Assembly: GCA_024643305.1 (NCBI GenBank)
Contig: JAHENE010000157.1
Coordinates: 1-5,104 of the forward strand
Reading direction: 5' to 3'
DNA length: 5,104 nucleotides
DNA from: Thiobacillaceae bacterium
Lineage (GTDB): Bacteria; Pseudomonadota; Gammaproteobacteria; Burkholderiales; Thiobacillaceae
Position 1 is the stretch's first letter, and each line of letters begins with the position of its first letter. Shown here piece by piece: positions 1-5,104 of the stretch. The notes under the pieces were generated by a model. The model had not been told where the DNA came from, did no database searches, and saw only the letters and a program-made list of their open reading frames with translations. A program made the position numbers and the translations under genes.

Positions 1-43
1 CGGCCACAGCCAGCATTTGCAGGAATTCGCGACGATTCATCAT
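1..43 (-). CDS. soxB: SoxB N-terminus (partial, thiosulfohydrolase)
   Basis: Only the first 14 codons are in the window; the gene continues past the left edge. The peptide reads MMNRREFLQMLAVA. This is the start of a Tat (twin-arginine) signal, RREFLQ followed by a hydrophobic stretch, as expected for SoxB, a periplasmic dimanganese enzyme that hydrolyses sulfate from the thiosulfonated SoxY cysteine. A Shine-Dalgarno site AGGAGA (52-57) lies 8 nt before the first of two tandem ATG codons (41-43), which favours that one; the second ATG (38-40) would be 11 nt away. The identity rests on the signal sequence plus its position after soxXYZA, where soxB is usually found. The catalytic domain is not visible. 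Another Tat-exported protein is possible but less likely. Confidence 0.82.
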   Translation of the reverse strand, partial: MMNRREFLQMLAVA

Positions 44-145
44 GATGTGAGTCTCCTGGGATGATATTTGTCTTCAGTAACGCTTAAATTTTCGGCTCTC
101 TTGGCCATTGGGTAAATAGTAGCTATGGGCCATGCCCGCCATACA

Positions 146-174
146 AAAAAGGCCTGGGATTACCAGGCCTTTTT
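146..174. terminator. Bidirectional rho-independent terminator between soxA and soxB
   Basis: A perfect 12-bp inverted repeat pairs AAAAAGGCCTGG (146-157) with CCAGGCCTTTTT (163-174) around a 5-nt loop. On the minus strand the GC-rich stem ends in a run of six T (145-150), 17 nt after the soxA stop, so it should end transcription from soxX-soxA. The plus strand also ends in five T. This separates soxA from soxB, which would then need readthrough or its own promoter in 58-145. The best candidate promoter there is weak: a TACTAT -10-like box at 116-121 on the minus strand, without a good -35. Confidence 0.85.
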
Positions 175-190
175 GCACCAGATGGCTGGG

Positions 191-1021
191 TTACTTGCGG
201 AAAACCGAAGCTTTCATCGGAAGGCCGTTGGAAACATAGGAGTGGAAGTACTCCAGGTTATTCCAGCTGACGTCACCCTGCTTGGGGGGAATGCCGCGCA
301 CCGATTTCACGCAGCCTTCGTAGCGACGATGCAGCGTGAAGAGGTTGTCGCCACCGCGGAACACCGGCCAGTGAGTGCTTTGGCCAAGCACCGGAGAAAT
401 CAGCTCTGAGCGCAGACGAACGCCGGCATTCTGCACATGGCAGGTGGCGCAGGCGAAGTTCAGCTGGCCTTTGCGGCTGTAGAAGGTTTTCTTGCCGTCT
501 TCGTAGGCGGCCAGTGCGGCCGGCCCTTCGACTTTGATGTTGGTCAGCATGCCATCGGACAGGGTGCGCATGTAAGCATTCAGAACGCCCATGGTTTTCA
601 TGTCGTCGATCTTGAGGGCTTGCTCGCCGTTGGAGACACGGCATGCGTTGATGGCATCATTCAAGGTGACAACCTTGCCTGCTTTGTCGTCAAAGTAGGG
701 GTAGCTGCCGGCAATGTTCTTGCCGCCATTGGGCAGGCAGTCGGCATAGGTCTTGCCAGTCTTGAATGGGGTTTCCCACATCTTCTTGCCCTTTTCAATG
801 TCTTCGATAAAGGGCGGGAACTCCATAATGGCTTCGTACTGGTCCTTGGAATCCTGGTCAAAGGCCAGGGCGCCATAAACGTAGTCTTCCACCTTGATGT
901 TGGGGAACTTGGTGGTGAAATATTTGATCGTGTCCAGGCGGTCCTGTTCCGGCGAAGCCATGGTATTGACAGCGCCTCCCAACAGACCCAGGCCGATCAG
1001 CCCCAGAATTACTTTTTTCAT
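191..1021 (-). CDS. soxA: SoxA, c-type cytochrome subunit of SoxXA (single-heme form)
   Basis: SoxA is the catalytic subunit of the periplasmic SoxXA cytochrome, which oxidatively joins thiosulfate to the SoxY cysteine. I chose the ATG at 1019-1021 (276 aa): it starts a clear Sec signal (MKKVILGLIG..., cleavage near residue 22, TMA|SPEQ) and follows a strong GGAGGAG site by 5 nt. An upstream in-frame ATG at 1060 would add 13 unlikely residues and swallow that site. One heme motif is visible, CATCH at residues 191-195. C237 (RYEGCVKS) matches the cysteine, found as a persulfide, that is the axial heme ligand in known SoxA. The N-terminal domain has no CxxCH; instead C95 and C127 probably form the disulfide seen in monoheme SoxA. 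The gene sits 83 nt after soxZ, with a strong hairpin in the gap, and is followed by a terminator. Confidence 0.97.
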   Translation of the reverse strand: MKKVILGLIGLGLLGGAVNTMASPEQDRLDTIKYFTTKFPNIKVEDYVYGALAFDQDSKDQYEAIMEFPPFIEDIEKGKKMWETPFKTGKTYADCLPNGGKNIAGSYPYFDDKAGKVVTLNDAINACRVSNGEQALKIDDMKTMGVLNAYMRTLSDGMLTNIKVEGPAALAAYEDGKKTFYSRKGQLNFACATCHVQNAGVRLRSELISPVLGQSTHWPVFRGGDNLFTLHRRYEGCVKSVRGIPPKQGDVSWNNLEYFHSYVSNGLPMKASVFRK

Positions 1022-1026
1022 ATCAT

Positions 1027-1033
1027 CTCCTCC
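1027..1033 (-). promoter_or_regulatory. Strong ribosome binding site deciding the soxA start
   Basis: The minus strand reads GGAGGAG here, 5 nt before the ATG at 1019-1021. It fixes the soxA start at the codon opening the Sec signal peptide rather than at the in-frame ATG at 1058-1060. Confidence 0.85.
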
Positions 1034-1061
1034 GGAAAAACATTTGGCGGGATACTTCAAA

Positions 1062-1089
1062 ACCAGCCGGGATACCCATCCCGGCTGGT
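1062..1089 (-). other. Strong intergenic hairpin between soxZ and soxA
   Basis: A perfect 12-bp inverted repeat, ACCAGCCGGGAT (1062-1073) and ATCCCGGCTGGT (1078-1089), has only a 4-nt loop. In the minus-strand mRNA it lies 15 nt after the soxZ stop and about 40 nt before the soxA start. It is followed by a short TTTTG rather than a long T run, so it may be a partial terminator (attenuator) or an RNA-stabilising or processing stem protecting the 3' end of the soxXYZ message. Either would give more SoxYZ carrier than SoxA. The inverted repeat is certain; the role is inferred. Confidence 0.8.
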
Positions 1090-1104
1090 GCCATACGATT
1101 ATAC

Positions 1105-1419
1105 TTAGCTAATCGTGGCGGTGTCAGTGCGCTTGTCGCCCTTGTTGTCTTCCCAGGACAATTCGACTTTGTCGCCAGATTTTGCACCCTTGACCTTGAA
1201 ACCCAGGTAGGGGTTCTTGGACACGCCACCACTCATGCCGCCTTCAAGCACGGTGTTGCCGTTGATCTTGGCGGTTACCGTGGTGATGAAGTGGGCGGGC
1301 ACCTTTTGTCCGGTCTTGGAATCCTTGCGCAGACCGGTTTCCATGGGGTGGTTCATCAGTACTTTAACGTCGGCCACGTCACCTTGCATGGTGGCGCGGA
1401 TTTTCATTGGATCAGCCAT
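1105..1419 (-). CDS. soxZ: SoxZ, partner subunit of the SoxYZ sulfur carrier
   Basis: This 104-aa protein is full length for SoxZ and has no signal peptide, as expected: SoxZ is exported folded with SoxY through the Tat signal of SoxY. Visible family features include an N-terminus of MADPMKIRA type, the VLMNHPMETGLRKD segment near residues 20-33 and PAHFI near 41-45. The C-terminal half is a small beta-rich domain (NPYLGFKVKGAKSGDKVELSWEDN-type strands). SoxZ stabilises SoxY and helps present its cysteine arm to SoxXA and SoxB. An AGGA ribosome site lies 7 nt before the ATG. The gene follows soxY after 51 nt and precedes the strong hairpin at 1062-1089. Confidence 0.97.
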   Translation of the reverse strand: MADPMKIRATMQGDVADVKVLMNHPMETGLRKDSKTGQKVPAHFITTVTAKINGNTVLEGGMSGGVSKNPYLGFKVKGAKSGDKVELSWEDNKGDKRTDTATIS

Positions 1420-1470
1420 TTTTGCTTCCTTTCTGAGTTCGGTTCAATCGATTCGTGATTGTGCGGACAA

Positions 1471-1938
1471 TTAACCGCCGCAACCGCCGATGGTGACTTT
1501 CACTTCCTTGGTGGCAGTGTAGCTCTTGCCACCGGCCGTCACAACAGCGCGAACCAGAGAGGTAGAACCCATCTTGATGCGAGTGGAAATATATCCCTGC
1601 GCGCCGCCGCTGAAATCGAAGTCGGCAACCAGAGGAGTGGCGTTTTTCTCGGCAATGATGGCAATGCCAGTGGTGCCGGCGATGTTGCTGGTAACTTCCA
1701 CAGGAACCACGGCGCCGTTTTCGGCGATATCCGGGGCCTTGATGGTGATGTCCTTGGAATCGGCTGGGGAAGATACGCCCATTCCTTTCATGGCATCAGC
1801 CATGTTTTTGGCATCAAAAGCGTCGCGTGGGCTTACAGCCAGTACGCGAGTCGGGGTTACCAAGCCAGCGGCCACGGCCACGGCCACAGCGCCGGCGCCA
1901 GAGGCGCCTTTAAGGACGTTTCTACGCAAAGCGTTCAT
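1471..1938 (-). CDS. soxY: SoxY, covalent sulfur carrier of thiosulfate oxidation
   Basis: SoxY carries the pathway intermediates on a single cysteine at the end of a flexible C-terminal arm. The 155-aa product ends in GGCGG, the diagnostic SoxY motif, with the carrier cysteine at residue 153 as the only cysteine. The N-terminus has a twin-arginine export signal (RRNVLKG at 5-11, then an Ala/Gly/Val-rich segment to about 34), so SoxYZ should be exported folded by Tat. The middle, residues about 60-150, is an immunoglobulin-like beta domain. AGGAGA (1944-1949) lies 5 nt before the ATG. The gene starts 21 nt after soxX stops, consistent with one transcript. Confidence 0.98.
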   Translation of the reverse strand: MNALRRNVLKGASGAGAVAVAVAAGLVTPTRVLAVSPRDAFDAKNMADAMKGMGVSSPADSKDITIKAPDIAENGAVVPVEVTSNIAGTTGIAIIAEKNATPLVADFDFSGGAQGYISTRIKMGSTSLVRAVVTAGGKSYTATKEVKVTIGGCGG

Positions 1939-1959
1939 GCATTTCTCCTAGATATAAAT

Positions 1960-2337
1960 TTACAGACCGTAGACGAAGTCGGCGATCATGTCGATTTCTT
2001 TGTCCGACAGTATGCCGTGTTTGGCAAAAGGCGGCATCGACGTGTTCGGGTTCGCAGCGGTGGCATCCGCAATCTGGGCGCGAAGCTTGGCCTTGTCGGG
2101 GTAACGCGCACTCATGGCGATGAGCGGCGGACCGTAAAGGCCGGTGGATTCGGCGTCAGGTTGGCTGGGCATGCCATGGCAAGCCAGGCAATTGCCCTTT
2201 TTGCGATCAAAGGCGAGGTCCTTGCCCGTCGGTGGCTTCTTGGCTTGTTGCTGATCGGCAGCCTGAACTTGAACATTGCCAACCATCAGCATCATGCCGG
2301 CCACACTTGCAGCCACTACCAGTTTGAATTTCCGCAT
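1960..2337 (-). CDS. soxX: SoxX, monoheme c-type cytochrome subunit of SoxXA
   Basis: SoxX takes the electrons released when SoxA couples thiosulfate to SoxY and passes them to other cytochromes. The 125-aa product has a Sec signal (MRKFKLVV..., cleavage near residue 27, VQA|AD), one heme motif CLACH at 50-54, and a probable axial methionine M101 in TSMPPF, followed by the usual C-terminal helix (LSDKEIDMIADFVYGL). It is one of the smaller SoxX forms. GGAGGA (2343-2348) lies 5 nt before the ATG. It is the first gene of the visible sox unit, with a 204-bp upstream region carrying inverted repeats. A generic small cytochrome c is ruled out by its place before soxYZA. Confidence 0.95.
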   Translation of the reverse strand: MRKFKLVVAASVAGMMLMVGNVQVQAADQQQAKKPPTGKDLAFDRKKGNCLACHGMPSQPDAESTGLYGPPLIAMSARYPDKAKLRAQIADATAANPNTSMPPFAKHGILSDKEIDMIADFVYGL

Positions 2338-2379
2338 AGTCGTCCTCCGTTAAAATGTTAGCTGTTGAGAGTCAAACAC

Positions 2380-2414
2380 GTTGCCAGAATATGCGGAAAT
2401 CCTTATCTGGCAAC
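2380..2414. repeat. 9-bp inverted repeat upstream of soxX
   Basis: GTTGCCAGA (2380-2388) and TCTGGCAAC (2406-2414) are perfect inverted copies separated by 17 bp, with centres 26 bp apart. The repeat lies 43-77 nt before the soxX start. It may be an operator with two half-sites or a 9-bp stem in the soxX leader RNA. No long T run follows, so it is not a standard terminator. The repeat is seen directly; the role is unknown. Confidence 0.6.
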
Positions 2415-2438
2415 AGTTCATCCTTTGGGGATGTGACA

Positions 2439-2468
2439 AGCATAGAGCAGGATGTTTTCCCTATGCAA
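2439..2468 (-). promoter_or_regulatory. Tentative sigma70-type promoter for soxX
   Basis: On the minus strand TTGCAT (2463-2468) and TATGCT (2439-2444) are 18 nt apart and resemble -35 and -10 boxes (3/6 and 4/6 matches). Transcription would start near 2432, giving a leader of about 95 nt that includes the 2380-2414 inverted repeat. The match is modest, and other promoters, or readthrough from the upstream bepA gene, are possible. Confidence 0.2.
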
Positions 2469-2476
2469 GTGTATAG
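2440..2476. repeat. Cluster of GCATAG/CTATGC elements upstream of soxX
   Basis: GCATAG (2440-2445), CTATGC (2461-2466) and the variant GTATAG (2471-2476) lie together. The latter two form an imperfect palindrome, CTATGCAAGTGTATAG (12 of 16 positions symmetric). They overlap the tentative promoter boxes, as operator sites often do. No specific regulator can be assigned from sequence alone. Confidence 0.35.
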
Positions 2477-2541
2477 ACCAACTTTTGCGGTATTTTGCTC
2501 AAGTAGATTACTACTAGTTTCATGCTGATTTTTATACGGGG

Positions 2542-3969
2542 CTACTTCTTGTTAGCCTCGCTAGATAGCGTTTCCTGCCATTCTCGTCGCCTCGCCTCGG
2601 CTGCAGATAGTTCATAAAAATCTCCGTCGCCCGCCTTAAGCCCAAGATTTATTTGTTCGAGAGCCGCCGGAAGATTTCCTTCCGATGCCATCGCTTCCGC
2701 TTCTGCACGGTGGCTCGCAAGTTTATGTCCCAGAGCAGCGTGGGCGCGTGCAAGCATTTTCCAAAGGCGTGAATCGTCTGGCCACAAAATTGTTTGCGAA
2801 GAAAGAAAAGCCCTTGCCTGTTGGGGTTGACCGGAAAGAATCAGACTTAGCCCATATCCATAGATAAGGGGTTTGTACTGTGGATAACGGCTGAGGGCTG
2901 ATTGGTAGAGGCTTATCCCCTGTGAAGGATTGCCGGCTTTGGTTCTTAATTCGGCTTGCAGGTTGAGGAGCATGGGGGATTCTGCCGATTTGATCGCGAT
3001 CATGAGCTCCTTCTCCGCATCGGCATATTTGTTCTTGCGGGCAAGGGCCAAGGCCAGGCCGTAGCGGCTTGCAGCCTCAAGTGGGGTTTTCTTCTGGGTG
3101 ATTTGATCCTGAAAACGCTTGATGGCGTCCTCGGGGGTGTCTTCCATTGCGGCAAGCCGAGCTCTAACGAAGTGAAATTCATTGGAGTCCCGTATTTGTT
3201 TATATGGGGCGTTTTCCAGTCTGCCGTCTATGTCTGCTACGCGCTGGCTGCTAAGCGGGTGGGTTCTCAAGTATTCCGGAGCATTGTTGTCATACAGGCG
3301 GTTGGCGCGTTGCAGTCGATTGAAAAAAGTGGATAAGCCCCTGGGATCGAAACCGGCATTGGTGAGGATGTCCAGGCCGATGCGATCGGCCTCGCGTTCG
3401 TGTTCGCGGGTAAAGTTCAATTGGCTTTGTATGCTGACAGCCTGGGCTGTGGCGATGGCTGCGGAGCCGATATTTGCATTAGATCTCGCAGCCAGCACGG
3501 CGATTGCAAGTGCCGCGAGCGTTGGAAGGTAGCTACGATCCTGTTGGGCAATCATGCGCGATAGATGTTCCTGGCTGATGTGGGCGATTTCATGCGCCAG
3601 CACGCCAGCCAATTCGGATTCGTTTTCCGCAGATTGAATCAGTCCCGTGTGTACACCAATAAATCCACCCGGTAGGGCAAATGCGTTGATGGACGGGTCC
3701 TGAAGGGCAAAAAAAGTCAGGGTGCGCGTGCGTGCAGTGCTTTCGCTGGCAAGGCGGGATCCCAGATTGTTCAGGTAGGTCTCAATCTCGGTGTCCCTGA
3801 GGAAATTTGGGCTCGAATAGATGTCGCGCATAATGTCGTGCGCGATTTCCTTTTCCTGTTTGTCGGTCAGGTACTGGCGAGAAGACTCACCAAGGTCTGG
3901 CAACTGGTCTGCAGTGCATGGTGGTATGGCGATCAGCAGGCCAAGCAGGAGGGTCGGGATTTTTCTCAC
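2542..3969 (-). CDS. bepA: BepA/YfgC-like periplasmic M48 metalloprotease with TPR domain
   Basis: BepA-family proteins are zinc metalloproteases that degrade stalled outer-membrane proteins and assist assembly of LptD; the TPR part contacts the BAM machinery. The 475-aa product is close to the E. coli length (487). It has a Sec signal (cleavage near residue 20, CTA|DQ), then an M48 domain with HEIAH at 126-130 (zinc ligands H126 and H130, catalytic E127), the third ligand E193 in EREADRIG, and H237 in THPLSSQR, matching the E. coli regulatory histidine H246. Residues about 260-475 are helical TPR-like repeats. The start is GTG at 3967-3969 with no clear Shine-Dalgarno site. An in-frame TAG two codons upstream (3973-3975) and the signal peptide just after leave no alternative. 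It lies upstream of soxX in the same direction, with no convincing terminator between. Confidence 0.92.
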   Translation of the reverse strand: MRKIPTLLLGLLIAIPPCTADQLPDLGESSRQYLTDKQEKEIAHDIMRDIYSSPNFLRDTEIETYLNNLGSRLASESTARTRTLTFFALQDPSINAFALPGGFIGVHTGLIQSAENESELAGVLAHEIAHISQEHLSRMIAQQDRSYLPTLAALAIAVLAARSNANIGSAAIATAQAVSIQSQLNFTREHEREADRIGLDILTNAGFDPRGLSTFFNRLQRANRLYDNNAPEYLRTHPLSSQRVADIDGRLENAPYKQIRDSNEFHFVRARLAAMEDTPEDAIKRFQDQITQKKTPLEAASRYGLALALARKNKYADAEKELMIAIKSAESPMLLNLQAELRTKAGNPSQGISLYQSALSRYPQYKPLIYGYGLSLILSGQPQQARAFLSSQTILWPDDSRLWKMLARAHAALGHKLASHRAEAEAMASEGNLPAALEQINLGLKAGDGDFYELSAAEARRREWQETLSSEANKK

Positions 3970-4017
3970 GGTGCTAAGATGGCGCGGTTCTAAAAGAGTT
4001 CAGTACGGAGTTTAACA

Positions 4018-4500
4018 ATGAGCGGTGGTTTCACCCATTTTGATGAGCATGGACATGCAGTCATGGTTGATGTCGGCGCGAAACCGGATACTAAACGCAC
4101 TGCGGTCGCGGTAGGCACAATTCGGATGAGCGCGTCAACGTTTGAAATGATAGCGGAAGGCAGGTCAAAAAAAGGCGATGTATTGGGTGTGGCGCGCGTT
4201 GCTGCAATCCAGGCGGCCAAGCGGACTGCCGATTTGATTCCGCTTTGCCATCCATTGCCACTGACGGCGCTCGCGGTCGAGTTTGTGCTGGATGTCGGTA
4301 TCGGCTGTATTCAGTGCAGAGTGACTGCCGAAACCATCGGCAAAACAGGCGTCGAAATGGAAGCCTTGACAGCGGTAAACATTGGCCTGCTGACCATTTA
4401 CGATATGTGCAAGGCGGTAGACCGGGCAATGGTCATGGAAGGGATTCGGCTGATTCGTAAAGAGGGCGGCAAATCCGGTGTTTGGGTAGCCCCTAAATAA
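4018..4500 (+). CDS. moaC: MoaC, cyclic pyranopterin monophosphate synthase
   Basis: MoaC converts the 3',8-cyclo-dihydro-GTP made by MoaA into cyclic pyranopterin monophosphate, the first stable intermediate of molybdenum cofactor synthesis, in the cytoplasm. The 160-aa product matches the family along its whole length (E. coli 161 aa). Conserved blocks are [10 protein letters not shown] (51-60, with K52), [17 protein letters not shown] (64-80, with H78), [15 protein letters not shown] sequence (108-117), IYDMCKAVD (127-135, with D129 and K132 matching E. coli D128 and K131) and GGKSGVW near the end. A CGGAG site (4006-4010) lies 7 nt before the ATG. It is divergent from bepA across 48 bp. 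Molybdenum cofactor may serve sulfite, sulfane or nitrate enzymes in this organism, but none is in the window. Confidence 0.98.
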   Translation: MSGGFTHFDEHGHAVMVDVGAKPDTKRTAVAVGTIRMSASTFEMIAEGRSKKGDVLGVARVAAIQAAKRTADLIPLCHPLPLTALAVEFVLDVGIGCIQCRVTAETIGKTGVEMEALTAVNIGLLTIYDMCKAVDRAMVMEGIRLIRKEGGKSGVWVAPK

Positions 4501-4507
4501 GGGGTTT
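4490..4507 (+). terminator. Weak hairpin overlapping the moaC stop codon
   Basis: CCCCT (4490-4494) and AGGGG (4500-4504) form a 5-bp stem with a 5-nt loop containing most of the TAA stop, followed by only three T. It is at best a weak terminator. It is the only stem found between moaC and the next gene. Confidence 0.25.
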
Positions 4508-4562
4508 CCCGAGTACGAATGTGCTCTTACGATTTTGTTTCTGCCAGATATAAATTAAAACC

Positions 4563-5104
4563 ATGAGAAATTATCTGACTACCCTGTTTGTTCTTGTTCT
4601 GTCCGCAATGGTCATGGCGGATGAAATGAGCATGGACCTTCCTTCCGGCGAGAGCATTAGCTATGCACGCTACCCCGCCAAGGGCGGGGATTTGCTGCTC
4701 TGGTTTGTTTCGGAGCGCGGTTTGGCGCCTGCGGAAATACAGGCTGCACGCGATTTGGCCGCCAGCGGAACCGAGGTCTGGCAATTTGACCTTACCGCCG
4801 CGCTTTTCCTGCCGCAAACCCATAGCAGTATGGATGGAATCAAGGCGCAGGACATTAAGGCTGTTTTTGATCGGGCACGAAAAACTGGCGCCAAGGTGAC
4901 TATTTATGCGGTAAACCGGGCGGCCGTTCCTGTTTTGAAGGCCCTGGCAGGGCAGCAAAACACAAGAACCAAGGTCATGCTCATGCACCCCCACTTTTAT
5001 TCCAGTGTGGATGTGATGGCGGGCGCGGACTACATCTCCTTCGGGAACTTGCGGGGGGTGGAAGTGCTCATTCTTCAGCCACGCCGATCAGCGGCGACGC
5101 CCTG
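4563..5104 (+). CDS. Exported alpha/beta-hydrolase-like protein (partial, runs off the right edge)
   Basis: The open frame covers 180 codons to the window end without a stop. The N-terminus is a Sec signal (MRNYLTTLFVLVLSAMVMA|DE, cleavage near residue 19), so the protein is probably periplasmic. The mature part alternates predicted strands and helices in alpha/beta-hydrolase style: strand DLLLWFVSERG (43-53), helix about 57-68, strand EVWQFDL (71-77), helix about 93-108, strand KVTIYAV (111-117), helix about 119-129, strand KVMLMHP (137-143). Where a nucleophile elbow GxSxG is expected after the third of these, the sequence is AVNRA (116-120), so serine is replaced by N118 and it may be inactive or non-enzymatic. 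An in-frame TAA at 4551-4553 fixes the ATG at 4563. There is no Shine-Dalgarno site, and TATAAA at 4549-4554 is placed for a leaderless message. It follows moaC by 62 nt. The family is not firmly recognised; an unseen C-terminal domain is possible. Confidence 0.75.
   Translation, partial: MRNYLTTLFVLVLSAMVMADEMSMDLPSGESISYARYPAKGGDLLLWFVSERGLAPAEIQAARDLAASGTEVWQFDLTAALFLPQTHSSMDGIKAQDIKAVFDRARKTGAKVTIYAVNRAAVPVLKALAGQQNTRTKVMLMHPHFYSSVDVMAGADYISFGNLRGVEVLILQPRRSAATP

Noticed and set aside
61..88. TATCAT as a -10 box for soxB (5/6 match, minus strand)
   Set aside because: The transcript would start near 54, inside the AGGAGA ribosome site, with a poor -35.
437..1108. 223-codon open frame on the plus strand
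   Set aside because: Antisense shadow of soxA, with no recognisable domain.
1459..2361. 300-codon open frame on the plus strand
   Set aside because: It lies exactly antisense to soxY and soxX, whose products carry diagnostic motifs (GGCGG end, CLACH heme site). The antisense peptide shows no recognisable domain and is a mirror of the codon bias.
2355..2378. TTGACT as a -35 box close to soxX
   Set aside because: Any -10 box at normal spacing would fall on or beside the ribosome binding site, leaving no usable leader.
2372..2387. Second sigma54-like match (TGGCAAC then TTGAC on the minus strand)
   Set aside because: The nearly invariant GC of the -12 element is GA here.
2461..2482. Possible sigma54 promoter upstream of soxX (TGG then TTGC on the minus strand)
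   Set aside because: The GG and GC elements are 11 nt apart rather than the strict 10, and the CAC after TGG is missing.
2502..2515. AGTAG-ATTA-CTACT as a terminator for bepA
   Set aside because: A 5-bp AT-rich stem with no following T run on the minus strand is too weak.
4527..4994. 155-codon open frame on the minus strand
   Set aside because: Antisense to the exported hydrolase-like gene, which has a signal peptide and a coherent strand/helix pattern; the antisense peptide has neither.
1..5104. CRISPR arrays, tRNA or rRNA genes, insertion sequences, phage or defence genes
   Set aside because: No regularly spaced repeats, RNA gene features, transposase sequences or terminal repeats were seen; the window is filled with housekeeping and sulfur-oxidation genes.

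Overview
The window looks like the chromosome of a chemolithotrophic sulfur-oxidising proteobacterium, most likely a betaproteobacterium of the Nitrosomonadales type (relatives of Sulfuricella, Sideroxydans or Thiobacillus). This rests on the soxXYZA-soxB gene order, moderate GC content and the look of the proteins. No similarity search was run, so the lineage is an inference.

Right to left on the minus strand, positions 2337 to 1 hold a thiosulfate-oxidation (Sox) cluster in the order soxX, soxY, soxZ, soxA, soxB, with soxB cut by the left edge after 14 codons. The products are periplasmic. SoxYZ is the carrier, with thiosulfate held on the C-terminal cysteine of SoxY. The SoxXA c-type cytochrome couples thiosulfate to that cysteine, and SoxB hydrolyses off sulfate. 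Neither the sulfane dehydrogenase genes soxCD nor a soxK-type gene lies inside the visible part of the cluster. The cluster contains two strong inverted repeats: a 12-bp stem with a 4-nt loop between soxZ and soxA, and a 12-bp bidirectional terminator between soxA and soxB. Together they suggest uneven expression along the cluster and separate control of soxB. The 204 bp upstream of soxX hold inverted repeats that may be operator or leader elements.

Positions 2542-3969 (minus strand) encode a complete periplasmic M48 metalloprotease with a C-terminal TPR region, close to E. coli BepA (YfgC), which works in outer-membrane protein quality control. A 48-bp gap separates it from the divergent, complete moaC (4018-4500, plus strand), encoding cyclic pyranopterin monophosphate synthase of molybdenum cofactor synthesis.

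The right end (4563 to the edge, plus strand) begins a gene for an exported protein with alpha/beta-hydrolase-like sequence, apparently lacking the usual nucleophile serine. It has no Shine-Dalgarno site and may be leaderless. This is the least understood gene here. The rest is a well-known system; the open questions lie in the regulatory architecture and in this last gene.
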